A DNA stretch of 64,000 nucleotides from Pseudoalteromonas luteoviolacea (GCF_021654285.1 NZ_JAKFZS010000002.1:1-64000); one strand, 5' to 3'; shown: positions 41,376 through 50,397, counted from the stretch's first letter. Made by a program: numbers and translations. The notes: generated by a model not told the origin, from the sequence alone.

Positions 41376-41409
41376 ATTTAGCGTTATAGTAATAGTAGTT
41401 ACGCTAAAT
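41376..41409. repeat. Second TTTAGCG inverted pair at the start of the copper block
   Basis: Arms ATTTAGCGT (41376-41384) and ACGCTAAAT (41401-41409), 16 bases apart; the right arm overlaps the ATG at 41408. The arms share TTTAGCG with the palindrome at 41321-41352. It could be an operator of the copper genes or a remnant of how the block arrived. Confidence 0.5.
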
Positions 41410-41836
41410 GAAGTTGAAACACTTGAATTACTCATCCGCATCAAAAAAAACATACAGTGCCTTGCAACTTTTGCTCGTTGCTATTGTATTTGTGATGTCT
41501 GTGTTTCAGCCTGTTGCGCAAGCAGAGATGATCTGTGATCACGATATGCCAGGGGCAAAAGCTGCGATGTCTATGCATTTGCCTAGTCATGATGCCTCTG
41601 ATAACCACCATCAGCACAGTAATATGAATCATACTATGCCATCTCACCACGAAATGGATTGCTGTGAAACAGAGTGCGCATGTCCTACAAGCTTATGTGC
41701 GCCATTTTCTCTTTTTATGAGTGAATCTTCCGTATTTACCACGTTTAAACAGTTAACAGAAAAGCCTTTATCTGCCTATTCTGGTTCACCTAATCAGTTA
41801 ATAAACACGGTCTATAAGCCCCCCATTCTGGCCTAA
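41408..41836 (+). CDS. Exported His/Met-rich metal-binding protein
   Basis: A 142-residue protein with a signal peptide (helix about 17-40, ending near VAQA). The mature part is dense in potential copper ligands: MPGAKAAMSMHLPSHD, NNxHHQH-like and MNHTMPSHHEMDCC segments, then CETECACP. Likely a periplasmic copper or silver binder, like the small exported proteins found beside cus genes. I cannot assign a named family. It opens the copper block; the start codon lies in an inverted repeat and has no strong ribosome site. Confidence 0.65.
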   Translation: MKLKHLNYSSASKKTYSALQLLLVAIVFVMSVFQPVAQAEMICDHDMPGAKAAMSMHLPSHDASDNHHQHSNMNHTMPSHHEMDCCETECACPTSLCAPFSLFMSESSVFTTFKQLTEKPLSAYSGSPNQLINTVYKPPILA

Positions 41837-41963
41837 CTCTAGGGTTATTGTGCCCAAAAAATAGCTTTTTAATATTCAGCCATCCCGCTGTATTGCGTTT
41901 TATGGTGCGAAAAGTATTTTCAATTACTTTTGAAACACCAGCGATGGCATTTTTCAAATAAAA

Positions 41964-42464
41964 ATGAGTTCCAGAATGTTTAAATTTAAGTTTGTCACGT
42001 ACGTGTTATTCATCGTTGCAATATGCAACTTTCATAATTTAGCTCAAGCACAACAAGTTATTGAGCAGCCTCAGCTCAAGGTATACAAAACGCCGACATG
42101 TGGGTGTTGTGTTAAATGGTTAAGTCATTTGTCTCAACAAGGTATCACCCATCAAGTATATGACTTGCCGGATTTGGGTGATGTGAAAAGTCAATTAAGC
42201 ATTAAGCCGCGTTATCAGTCTTGCCATACTGGTGTGAGCAGCGGTGGTTATGTGTTTGAGGGTCATGTACCCGCTAAATTCATCAAGCAATTTTTAGCTA
42301 CACCGTTGAAAGGTGCGATCGGTTTATCAGTGCCTGCTATGCCCCTTGGTTCCCCGGGCATGGAAGTCGGTCAGCGTTTTCACCCATATCAAGTATTGGT
42401 GTTGATGGCTGACGGCAGCAGCCAAGTATTTGCTGAAATTAGTAAATATGAGGAGCAATTTTAA
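41964..42464 (+). CDS. DUF411-family metal-binding protein
   Basis: A 166-residue exported protein of the DUF411 family, often found with copper, silver or mercury resistance genes. Signal peptide at about 1-29 (FVTYVLFIVAICNFHNLAQA). The domain begins KVYKTPTCGCCVKWLSHL, with a CxCC-type cysteine cluster, and continues with SCHTGVSSGGYVFEGHVP and the Met-rich PAMPLGSPGME, all typical. An ATG three codons later (41973) is an alternative start. Its TAA overlaps the ATG of a 32-residue ORF (TAATG). Confidence 0.85.
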   Translation: MSSRMFKFKFVTYVLFIVAICNFHNLAQAQQVIEQPQLKVYKTPTCGCCVKWLSHLSQQGITHQVYDLPDLGDVKSQLSIKPRYQSCHTGVSSGGYVFEGHVPAKFIKQFLATPLKGAIGLSVPAMPLGSPGMEVGQRFHPYQVLVLMADGSSQVFAEISKYEEQF

Positions 42465-42562
42465 TGCGGGTTTTAATTGTTCAGTTAACGACTGCTGGTG
42501 TATTCAAAAATTTTCAGCCAGATGAAGTAATGCCTATGATGGATTGGAGGAAATCATTATGA
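42464..42562 (+). CDS. 32-residue mini-ORF bridging the DUF411 gene and cusB
   Basis: ATG 42464 shares a base with the stop of the DUF411 gene (TAATG), and its TGA overlaps the cusB start (ATGA). A good AGGAG (42451-42455) lies eight bases upstream. It encodes MRVLIVQLTTAG.., with three Met near the C-terminus (EVMPMMDW). No family is recognised. It may be a real small protein, or simply a leader that couples cusB translation to the gene before it. Confidence 0.45.
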   Translation: MRVLIVQLTTAGVFKNFQPDEVMPMMDWRKSL

Positions 42563-44283
42563 GTACGCCAGTTGTAAAAATAATAACGGTTCTAATAGTA
42601 GGTATTGTGATTGGCGCAGGAGCTGTTACATTGCGCGATAGTCAACATACGATGGTCGATGCCCATGAAAACGCAGCTGATGAAAAAAAGCCGCTTTACT
42701 GGGTTGCGCCAATGGATGCGAATTATCGACGCGACCAGCCAGGTAAATCGCCAATGGGCATGGATCTTGTTCCCGTTTATGAAGAGTCTCAAGGTGAGGA
42801 CAAGTTTGGCCCTGGGGTGGTAAAAATCTCTCCTCATGTTGTCAATAACCTTGGGGTTAGAACAGCCAAAGTGACATTAGGCGCATTGCAACAAAATATT
42901 AACACTGTGGGTTATGTGCAATATGATGAACATAGATTAGTACACATTCACCCTCGTGTAGATGGCTGGGTAGACAATCTATATGTGAAGGCTGTAGGTG
43001 ATGAGGTTGAACAAGGACAGGCCCTTTATGATTTGTATTCACCTGAGTTGGTTAATGCACAAAAAGAGATGTTAGTCGCGTTAAATCAAGCTGATCAACA
43101 ATTGATTGAGGCAGCCACGAAGCGGTTACGCGCGCTAAAAATGTCGACCGATTTTATTGAACAGTTGATAAAAACCAAGCAAGTCCGCCAAACCGTCACC
43201 TTTTATACACCGCAATCTGGTGTCGTTAAAAACCTCAAGATCCGTGAAGGTTACTATGTTCAGCCTGGTACGACGATGATGAGCATAGGTCAGCTTGACC
43301 ATGTTTGGGTGGAGGTTGAAGTATTTGAACGCGAAGCAAGTCTTATCAGAGTCGGGCTGCCGGTTGTGATGACGTTAGATTATTTACCGAGTAGGTCGTG
43401 GCGAGGGCAGGTCGATTATGTATACCCTAGTTTGGATGCGTCAAACCGCACCTTGCGCGTGCGGCTCAAATTTACGAATACGGATAAAGCCCTCAAGCCC
43501 AATATGTTTGCTCGAGTCCAGATTCAGTCTGAGAGTACTCAACATGCACTTCTGGTCCCAAAAGAGTCTGTAATTAGAACCGGTTCACAAAATCGTGTGG
43601 TATTAGCATTGGGAGAAGGACAATTTAAGTCGATTGCAGTCGAAATTGGTCGCATTGATGATACGCATATTGAAATTTTATCAGGGCTAAATGAAGACGA
43701 GACGGTGGTCACATCCGCTCAGTTTTTGATTGATTCAGAGTCAAGTAAAAGCTCTGATTTTAAGCGTATGACGTTCGATGAAAAACCAAAATCAGTGTGG
43801 ATGAAAGGGGAAGTGCATAGCGTAACAGAGCAAAGCAGACAGATAAATGTGACACATGGAGCTGTTGATGCTTGGAATTGGCCAGAGATGACGATGGATT
43901 TTGAAGTTGGACAAGAGGTTGATTTCGGTGTATTAAAAGCGGGCCAAACACTGCATTTTGAGGTGACACAGCTTGGATCTGGTAGTTACCTGGTGACAGG
44001 AATACACATTATGGCGGAACCGCAAATTCCTACGGCAACTGTCAAAGGCGTAATTAATCATGTTTCTCACCGTGATCGTACGGTAAATATCAGTCGCGAG
44101 GCGATTGAGAAGTGGAACAGAGCTGCTGCAACTATGGACTTTGTGGTGGACGGATCAATACCACTAGCAGATATTAAAGTTGCTCAGGAAATTACGTTTA
44201 CTTTTGAGGTCAGAGACGATTTAGTCATCGTTGACATAAAAGACGTTAACAGCGGTGAGCATGACGCTCATGCAGGCCATTGA
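42559..44283 (+). CDS. cusB: CusB-type periplasmic adaptor with C-terminal CusF domains
   Basis: Membrane-fusion protein of a Cu(I)/Ag(I) RND efflux pump. The 574 residues have an N-terminal membrane anchor (about 7-26), a heavy-metal-binding motif YWVAPMDANYRRD..GKSPMGMDLVPVY (about 37-65), then the HlyD-type barrel, lipoyl and hairpin parts. At the C-terminus are two CusF-like domains. The first (from about 413) keeps all four CusF ligands: His433, Trp441, Met444 and Met446. The second (from about 494) keeps only the last Met. GGAGG at 42546-42550 supports ATG 42559. Confidence 0.92.
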   Translation: MSTPVVKIITVLIVGIVIGAGAVTLRDSQHTMVDAHENAADEKKPLYWVAPMDANYRRDQPGKSPMGMDLVPVYEESQGEDKFGPGVVKISPHVVNNLGVRTAKVTLGALQQNINTVGYVQYDEHRLVHIHPRVDGWVDNLYVKAVGDEVEQGQALYDLYSPELVNAQKEMLVALNQADQQLIEAATKRLRALKMSTDFIEQLIKTKQVRQTVTFYTPQSGVVKNLKIREGYYVQPGTTMMSIGQLDHVWVEVEVFEREASLIRVGLPVVMTLDYLPSRSWRGQVDYVYPSLDASNRTLRVRLKFTNTDKALKPNMFARVQIQSESTQHALLVPKESVIRTGSQNRVVLALGEGQFKSIAVEIGRIDDTHIEILSGLNEDETVVTSAQFLIDSESSKSSDFKRMTFDEKPKSVWMKGEVHSVTEQSRQINVTHGAVDAWNWPEMTMDFEVGQEVDFGVLKAGQTLHFEVTQLGSGSYLVTGIHIMAEPQIPTATVKGVINHVSHRDRTVNISREAIEKWNRAAATMDFVVDGSIPLADIKVAQEITFTFEVRDDLVIVDIKDVNSGEHDAHAGH

Positions 44284-44295
44284 TAGGAGTTCGAT

Positions 44296-47200
44296 GTGAT
44301 TGAATCAATTATCAAGTGGTCGGTGAGCAATCGGTTTTTAGTACTGTTGCTGACGGTTATTTTAACTTTTGGTGGCTTGTATTCATTAAAGCAAACCCCA
44401 GTGGACGCCATTCCCGATTTATCAGATGTACAGGTAATTATAAAAACAAGTTACCCAGGGCAAGCGCCTCAAGTGGTGCAAGATCAAGTCACTTTTCCAT
44501 TGAGTACCGCTATGCTGTCAGTGCCCGGGGCAAAAACGGTGCGCGGATTTTCGTTTTTTGGTGACTCTTACGTCTACATTATTTTTGATGATGATACAGA
44601 TATGTACTGGGCACGCAGCCGCGTGCTTGAGTATTTGAGTCAGGCTGCCAGTGACTTACCTAGTTCTGCAAAGCCGCAGCTTGGACCGGACGCTACTGGC
44701 GTAGGTTGGATTTATATCTACGCATTGACAGATAAAACGGGCCGCCATGACCTGAGTCAGCTGCGAAGTCTTCAAGATTGGTTTTTGAAGTACGAATTGC
44801 AGACGGTATCCGGCGTGTCAGAAGTGGCTACCGTCGGGGGCATGGTTAAACAGTATCAAGTGGAAGTTGACCCTGACAAGCTGAGAGCTTATGGCATTCC
44901 TTTAAGCTTGATTGAAATTGCTTTGAAGCAAGGTAATCAAGAAATGGGCGCCTCAGTAATTGAAATGGCTGAAGCTGAATATATGGTAACGGCGACAGGC
45001 TACATAAATAAGCTCTCTGATATTGCTCAGATCCCGCTCGGGGTGAGTGAAAATGGTGTGCCTTTGACCATTGCAAACGTGGCTGATGTGCGTTTGGGGC
45101 CGCAAATGCGCCGTGGTATCGCTGAACTTAACGGCGAAGGGGAAGTGGTCGGCGGTATAGTGGTGATGCGCTCCGGTGAAAATGCGCAGGCAACCATTGA
45201 AGGAGTAAAGGAAAAGCTTGCTTCTTTGAAGGGAGCTTTACCTGAAGGCGTTGAGGTCGTACCGGTATACGACCGCGCTCAGTTAATCGAAGCCGCGGTG
45301 GATAACTTATGGCAAAAGTTGGCTGAAGAACTGTTAGTGGTGGCTGTGATCTGTGTTGTGTTTTTATTTCATTTGAGGTCTTCGGTGGTGGCTGTCGTTT
45401 CATTACCGCTTGGCATTTTAGCCTCATTCATCATCATGCACTTACAGGGAATAAACGCCAATATCATGTCGTTAGGCGGTATTGCGATAGCCATTGGTGC
45501 AATGACAGATGGGGCGATTGTGATGATTGAAAATATGCACAAGCATATGGAAAAAACGCCACTGACGGATGAAAATCGCTGGGAAATTGTGACTAAAGCA
45601 GCTTGTGAAGTCGGGCCTGCATTATTTTTTAGCCTTCTTATCATCACTGTATCATTTTTACCTGTGTTTATTTTAGAAGCACAAGAAGGCAGGATGTTTG
45701 AACCTCTTGCTTACACTAAAACTTACGCCATGGCGGCATCCGCCGGTTTAGCCATTACTTTGGTGCCTGTATTGATGGGGTACTTTATTCGTGGCAAGGT
45801 GATATCCGAGAAGAAAAACCCGTTAAACCGCGTTTTAACGGCAGTGTATATGCCTGTCTTAAAGCAAGTAATGCGTTTTCCTAAAATTACGATTTTATTG
45901 GCTGTGTTCATTACGGTTGCTGGTTTTTATCCGATCAATAAGATTGGTAGTGAATTTATGCCGCCACTGGATGAAGGCGACTTGATGTACATGCCTACTA
46001 CGTACCCCGGCATTTCTATTGCAAAAGCCCGCGAGCTCTTACAGCAAACTGATAAGCTAATCCGTACTGTGCCTGAGGTTAACAATGTATTTGGCAAGGT
46101 GGGACGTGCAGAAACGGCAACCGATCCAGCGCCATTGACTATGATTGAGACCTTCATTCAATTAAAGCCAAAATCTCAATGGCGAGAGGGGGTTACAACA
46201 GAAAGTTTAAAGGCGGAATTGGATAGCTTGGTTAAATTCCCCGGCTTAACGAATGCTTGGGTCATGCCGATAAAAACGCGCATAGATATGCTAGCAACGG
46301 GGATCAAAACGCCTGTGGGTATAAAGGTCGCAGGTCCTGACTTGGACGTCATTCAAGAGATCGGCCAGCAAATTGAGGCAATTTTACCTGCACTTGAGGG
46401 AACCGCTTCCGTTTACTCTGAGCGCGTTGCTGGAGGCCGTTATATTAAAGTCGACATTTCTCGCATACAGGCCAGTCGCTTTGGGCTCAATATTTCTGAT
46501 ATTCAGCAGGTCGTGGCTAGCGCCATAGGTGGAGCAACTGTTACCCAAACTATAGAAGGTCAAGAGCGATATCCAGTGAATATTCGCTACCCTCAGGAGT
46601 ACAGAGACTCACCTGGATCTTTAGCCAAGTTGCCTATGGTGACACCATCAGGCGCTCAAATCACCCTTGGAGATGTTGCTCGTATTTATATTGATACGGG
46701 GCCGGCTAGCATAAAAAGTGAAAATGCGCGGCTCAATGGCTGGACTTACATTGATATCGAAGGTGTTGATATCGGTTCTTATGTGAACAACGCACGCGCT
46801 TTTTTAGAGCAAGAGTTAGACTTACCAACCGGATATTCCCTTTCTTGGGCTGGTCAATATGAATATATGCAAAGGGCACAAGAGAAATTATCTTATGTGT
46901 TGCCTTTAACATTGGCAATCATTGTCATTTTGCTATATCTGAATTTCAGAGCCATGACAGAAGTTTTGATGATTATGGTGACGCTCCCTATGGCCATGAT
47001 TGGTGGGATATGGTTGATGTATTTTGAAGGGTTTAACTTTTCCGTGGCTGTTGGCGTTGGGTTTATAGCGTTAGCAGGTGTCGCGGTGGAGATTGGGGTG
47101 ATTATGCTGGTGTATTTAAACCAAGCTCTCCACTCTCTCAAAGAGCGCGCTTCGCAGACCGGCGCTTCAATTTCGCTAGAAGAGTATCAAAATGCGCTGT

Positions 47201-47457
47201 TACATGGCGCTGGCCTTAGAGTGAGGCCCGTTATGATGACAGTGACGACCATTATTGTCGGGTTACTACCCATTTTATACGGTGCCGGTGCTGGCTCTGA
47301 AGTGATGAGCCGAATTGCAGCGCCTTTGGTTGGTGGCATGACGAGTGCTGTGGTGTTAACTTTAATCGTTTTGCCTGCTCTGTATTCCTTAATAAAGCGC
47401 AAAGAGGTGACGAGGTTAAATAAGGAGATTGAAATGGATGTGCCTAGCCGAGGCTAA
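44296..47457 (+). CDS. cusA: CusA-type heavy-metal RND efflux transporter
   Basis: Inner-membrane proton-driven pump of the HME-RND family for Cu(I)/Ag(I). The 1053 residues (E. coli CusA 1047) have twelve membrane helices in two halves. HME features include GIAIAIGAMTDGAIVMIENMHKH and VGFIALAGVAVEIGVIMLVY. The Met-containing TRIDMLATGIKTPVGIKV matches the periplasmic metal-site region. GTG start at 44296 after TAGGAG. No CusC-type outer-membrane channel is encoded beside it, so a TolC-like partner must come from elsewhere. Confidence 0.95.
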   Translation: MIESIIKWSVSNRFLVLLLTVILTFGGLYSLKQTPVDAIPDLSDVQVIIKTSYPGQAPQVVQDQVTFPLSTAMLSVPGAKTVRGFSFFGDSYVYIIFDDDTDMYWARSRVLEYLSQAASDLPSSAKPQLGPDATGVGWIYIYALTDKTGRHDLSQLRSLQDWFLKYELQTVSGVSEVATVGGMVKQYQVEVDPDKLRAYGIPLSLIEIALKQGNQEMGASVIEMAEAEYMVTATGYINKLSDIAQIPLGVSENGVPLTIANVADVRLGPQMRRGIAELNGEGEVVGGIVVMRSGENAQATIEGVKEKLASLKGALPEGVEVVPVYDRAQLIEAAVDNLWQKLAEELLVVAVICVVFLFHLRSSVVAVVSLPLGILASFIIMHLQGINANIMSLGGIAIAIGAMTDGAIVMIENMHKHMEKTPLTDENRWEIVTKAACEVGPALFFSLLIITVSFLPVFILEAQEGRMFEPLAYTKTYAMAASAGLAITLVPVLMGYFIRGKVISEKKNPLNRVLTAVYMPVLKQVMRFPKITILLAVFITVAGFYPINKIGSEFMPPLDEGDLMYMPTTYPGISIAKARELLQQTDKLIRTVPEVNNVFGKVGRAETATDPAPLTMIETFIQLKPKSQWREGVTTESLKAELDSLVKFPGLTNAWVMPIKTRIDMLATGIKTPVGIKVAGPDLDVIQEIGQQIEAILPALEGTASVYSERVAGGRYIKVDISRIQASRFGLNISDIQQVVASAIGGATVTQTIEGQERYPVNIRYPQEYRDSPGSLAKLPMVTPSGAQITLGDVARIYIDTGPASIKSENARLNGWTYIDIEGVDIGSYVNNARAFLEQELDLPTGYSLSWAGQYEYMQRAQEKLSYVLPLTLAIIVILLYLNFRAMTEVLMIMVTLPMAMIGGIWLMYFEGFNFSVAVGVGFIALAGVAVEIGVIMLVYLNQALHSLKERASQTGASISLEEYQNALLHGAGLRVRPVMMTVTTIIVGLLPILYGAGAGSEVMSRIAAPLVGGMTSAVVLTLIVLPALYSLIKRKEVTRLNKEIEMDVPSRG

Positions 47458-47464
47458 TCTAAAC

Positions 47465-47498
47465 AAGAAGTAATGCTTAGCAAGCATTACTTCTTTTG
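47465..47498 (+). terminator. Hairpin terminator after cusA
   Basis: AAGAAGTAATGCTT and AAGCATTACTTCTT form a 14-base perfect stem around AGC, followed by TTTT. The A-rich left arm makes it possibly bidirectional, also serving the minus-strand small gene at 47542-47685. Confidence 0.8.
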
Positions 47499-47541
47499 CG
47501 TAATTTACTCACTATGGAGCAATTTTATTAATAGCGGCTGA

Positions 47542-47685
47542 TTACTGTAGTTGGAAACACGCATTTTGACCGTCAGTAGGGCATAAATCAGGCTCACCAC
47601 CAGCGACTAAGTTTGTTAATTTTGGCTGTAGGACTTTGCTGTTAGATAATTTTTTGAGTGAGTTTTTCTTGATTTTCAGTTTCAT
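47542..47685 (-). CDS. RiPP/bacteriocin-like precursor peptide with double-glycine leader
   Basis: A 47-residue ORF with a good ribosome site (AAGGA complement at 47691-47695, five bases before ATG). Residues 1-30 form a Lys/Leu-rich leader that ends in LVAGG, the double-glycine processing motif. The 17-residue core EPDLCPTDGQNACFQLQ has two cysteines (35 and 43) plus Thr and Asp. The leader (MKLKIKKNSLKKLS..) resembles precursors annotated as class I lanthipeptide or GG-type natural-product peptides in Pseudoalteromonas and Bacteroidetes, as I recall them. No modification enzyme or peptidase-transporter lies in the window, so it would be an orphan precursor. Confidence 0.65.
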   Translation of the reverse strand: MKLKIKKNSLKKLSNSKVLQPKLTNLVAGGEPDLCPTDGQNACFQLQ

Positions 47686-47915
47686 GATTTTCCTTATTTA
47701 TTATTTTTTCAACTAAATCATAACTAATCTAGCAATAATTGAATGTTAAAGTAAATAATGAATGCTAGACCCTAATACATTTAGATATCTTGTGTATTCC
47801 CTAGGCGCTGCTGTTCAGATACCAATTTATTATCACCCTAGCAATGATGGTTTAGCTTCCATATGCAGTGTATGATAGGGCGCAGTTGAAATTTGTAGAG
47901 TGATAGGGTTGGGTA

Positions 47916-48767
47916 ATGAGCCAATATTTAGACTTATGTCAGCGCATTGTTGATGAGGGTAAATGGGTTGAGAATAAAAGAACAGGAAAAAGATGCCTCA
48001 CGGTAATCAATGCGGATTTAACCTATCACGTTGATAAAAATGAATTTCCACTTGATACTACCCGAAAGAGCTTCTGGAAAGCGGCAATTGCTGAACTGCT
48101 GGGCTATTTGCGTGGATATGACAGTGCGGCCCAGTTTAGAGAAATTGGCTGTAATACTTGGAATGCCAATGCAAACGAAAACCAAGACTGGTTAAATAAT
48201 CCAAACCGTAAAGGTGAAGATGATATGGGGTTTGTTTATGGTGCGGTTGCCAGAAATTTCCCAAAACCAGATGGCGGTAGCGTTGACTTAATCAAGCAAG
48301 TGATCGATGACCTATCAAAGGGTATTGATAATCGAGGCGAAATCATCACATTTTATCACCCTGGATCGTTTCATTTAGGCTGCTTGCGCCCATGTATGTT
48401 CCAACATCAGTTTTCTATTTTAGATGGTGTATTGTATTTGAATAGTTACCAGCGCAGTCAGGATGTACCACTTGGTGGTAACTTTAACGCCATACAAGTC
48501 TTTACTTTATTGAAGCTAGTGGCACAGATCACGGGGCTTCAAGCAGGTAAAGCATTCCATAAAATTGTTAATGCGCATATTTATGAAGATCAGCTTGAAT
48601 TGATGCGTGATGTGCAGTTAAAGCGCACGCCTTTTGAATCACCTCAGCTTCATATCAACCCTGAGATTAAAACGTTTGAAGACTTAGAGACTTGGGTGAC
48701 TTTGGATGACTTTGAAGTGACAAATTATCAACACCATGAAGCGATCCAGTATCCTTTCTCTGTTTAA
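47916..48767 (+). CDS. thyA: Thymidylate synthase
   Basis: Makes dTMP from dUMP with methylene-THF, in the same one-carbon pathway as FolD. The 283 residues have the nucleophile Cys160 in [13 protein letters not shown] and the dUMP-binding region [14 protein letters not shown]. The tail is [10 protein letters not shown]. The sequence is of the Vibrio/marine type, divergent from E. coli ThyA (264 residues). Normally paired with lgt, from which it is separated here by about 6.6 kb. Terminator follows. Confidence 0.93.
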   Translation: MSQYLDLCQRIVDEGKWVENKRTGKRCLTVINADLTYHVDKNEFPLDTTRKSFWKAAIAELLGYLRGYDSAAQFREIGCNTWNANANENQDWLNNPNRKGEDDMGFVYGAVARNFPKPDGGSVDLIKQVIDDLSKGIDNRGEIITFYHPGSFHLGCLRPCMFQHQFSILDGVLYLNSYQRSQDVPLGGNFNAIQVFTLLKLVAQITGLQAGKAFHKIVNAHIYEDQLELMRDVQLKRTPFESPQLHINPEIKTFEDLETWVTLDDFEVTNYQHHEAIQYPFSV

Positions 48768-48784
48768 AACTATGAATTATATAC

Positions 48785-48810
48785 GGTGAGATGATTTTGT
48801 CTCACCTTTT
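48785..48810 (+). terminator. Rho-independent terminator after thyA
   Basis: GGTGAGA/TCTCACC stem around TGATTTTG, with TTTT at 48807-48810. Confidence 0.75.
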
Positions 48811-48994
48811 CCTCACACCTTTGTTTATCACCTTTTAGTATTGTTCCTATTTTTACCCAATTTGTTTATTCTGGCTATAAAGTATTCAAAGTAAATGCTT
48901 TTTGTCTTGTTTCAGTGGACAAACCAGTCTTTTTTAGTCAGTCTAATGACCTAGCTTAAGGGAAGTGGCGTTTATTTGGTTGGGTTAAGGTGGA

Positions 48995-49648
48995 ATGTGT
49001 TGTATGCCTTTCAAGTTACAAATATCAACTTTTATATTAGTTTTTATCATAGTGTGCTTGGCTGGCTGTGCCAGTTCAGACCTAACATTGAATGAAAAAA
49101 TAGCCCATCAAGAAAAAATCCATGCGCATAAGGTCATGGTGGAGTCTTATACGAAGAATAAGGCCAGTATTGAGCGGTTAGCAAAAATGGAAGGTGATTT
49201 GACTCAATTACTGAGCTTACTCGCTGTTCAAACTGAAGTGCCAGATATTCATAGCCATATGCAGCCACAGCAAACTGTTGTTCAACATAAGGCTGAAGTG
49301 ACCCCGCATGAGCCTATTGAAACGCAAGAAATCAATGATAAGGATAACGTTAAAGTATCACAACAAAAGGCGAGCTCATTAGTACCTGATTTTGTATTAG
49401 GTATGCATTTGAGGCAACACACAGCACTTTCACAAATACAGGCCATTCAGTTTCGTATTGATATGATAAGGCATAACTATCCACTGGTTTTTAATTCTGT
49501 GGATACGCGAATTGTGGAGCCAGATCCAAATCGCACACTATTTTACGTTATCGCTTCTGGCTTTTCATCTTACCAAGAAGCTGGGGTTTTTTGTAAGGCG
49601 ATGTCGGGTGTGACGAAGCGTTGCGCTGAATTGCAAAATAATATATAA
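48995..49648 (+). CDS. Lipoprotein with C-terminal SPOR-like module, first gene of fimbrial cluster
   Basis: A 217-residue predicted lipoprotein: hydrophobic stretch ISTFILVFIIVCLAGC with lipobox LAGC. The middle is polar, with a short coiled-coil-like start. The C-terminus TLFYVIASGFSSYQEAGVFC..KRC resembles a SPOR-like fold and is matched by the end of the usher gene in the same cluster. An ATG at 49004 is an alternative start. It is 143 bases before the first pilin gene. A role in fimbrial assembly or anchoring is inferred from position only. Confidence 0.65.
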   Translation: MCCMPFKLQISTFILVFIIVCLAGCASSDLTLNEKIAHQEKIHAHKVMVESYTKNKASIERLAKMEGDLTQLLSLLAVQTEVPDIHSHMQPQQTVVQHKAEVTPHEPIETQEINDKDNVKVSQQKASSLVPDFVLGMHLRQHTALSQIQAIQFRIDMIRHNYPLVFNSVDTRIVEPDPNRTLFYVIASGFSSYQEAGVFCKAMSGVTKRCAELQNNI

Positions 49649-49791
49649 ATGTATATATATAGGTACAAGCTTTTGTCCATCAAAGGAATTTGCGCATGTG
49701 TTTTAGAGCTTAGACTCTTATTACATCGATCGCGAGAGCAGTAGTTTAAATCACTCTTAATTACTTACGGTGATTTATAAAGGATAATTTT

Positions 49792-50382
49792 ATGAAAAAT
49801 AAGTTTAAATATTTCGGCCTTGCGGCAACTATTACAGCATTACCGTTAACGACAATGGCGGGTGAGCAGGCAACATTTGAGGCTAAGGTTGAAGTAAAAA
49901 ATGCATTCTCGTTGCAAAAACAGCAAGATTTAGACTTCGGTACTATTCGTGCTCTGGCGGATAACGTGGGTACAGATAAAGCGACTCTGGTTATTCCTGC
50001 AGATAAGACTATGGCTCCAACACCTTTTACAACGAATCCAAGTACAGCTGAGATTGCGATTTTAAGTGCAGGTAGTCCTGCGCAATTTAAAATTTCAGGG
50101 GTTGTTCCTTTTGCCACACTCACAATCACAGACCCAGTCGAGACCAATATTTCTTTAACGACCAGTGGTTCGGCGGCAGGCTTTACTTTGGGCTCATACA
50201 CATACTTTGTTGAGACGGGCGCTTCTAACTCAACGCCTGTGGTAGGTAATAAGATTCAGGTTGATGCTTTAGGCGATGCCGTATTTAATTTAGGTGCAAC
50301 GTTGTCGACCACAAATAATAACGCTGCGAATTATTTAGATGGTAACTATGTTGGCACTTTTACACTCGAAGTTAGTTATTAA
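49792..50382 (+). CDS. Fimbrial subunit, DUF4402-like (major pilin candidate)
   Basis: A 196-residue secreted beta-rich protein with a signal peptide (cleavage near TMA-GEQ). It has the DUF4402-type pattern: QDLDFGTIRAL early, then alternating polar/hydrophobic strands rich in Thr and Ser. The ending LDGNYVGTFTLEVSY is typical of chaperone-usher pilins (alternating C-terminal strand ending in Tyr). There is no cysteine pair. It lies before a second pilin-like gene, the chaperone and the usher, so it is the likely major shaft subunit. Confidence 0.8.
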   Translation: MKNKFKYFGLAATITALPLTTMAGEQATFEAKVEVKNAFSLQKQQDLDFGTIRALADNVGTDKATLVIPADKTMAPTPFTTNPSTAEIAILSAGSPAQFKISGVVPFATLTITDPVETNISLTTSGSAAGFTLGSYTYFVETGASNSTPVVGNKIQVDALGDAVFNLGATLSTTNNNAANYLDGNYVGTFTLEVSY

Positions 50383-50397
50383 CTTCTTGGTAAGTAA

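Noticed and set aside
41905..41963. A 19-codon frame just before the DUF411 gene
   Set aside because: Too short, without a ribosome site, and no family or overlap structure supports it.
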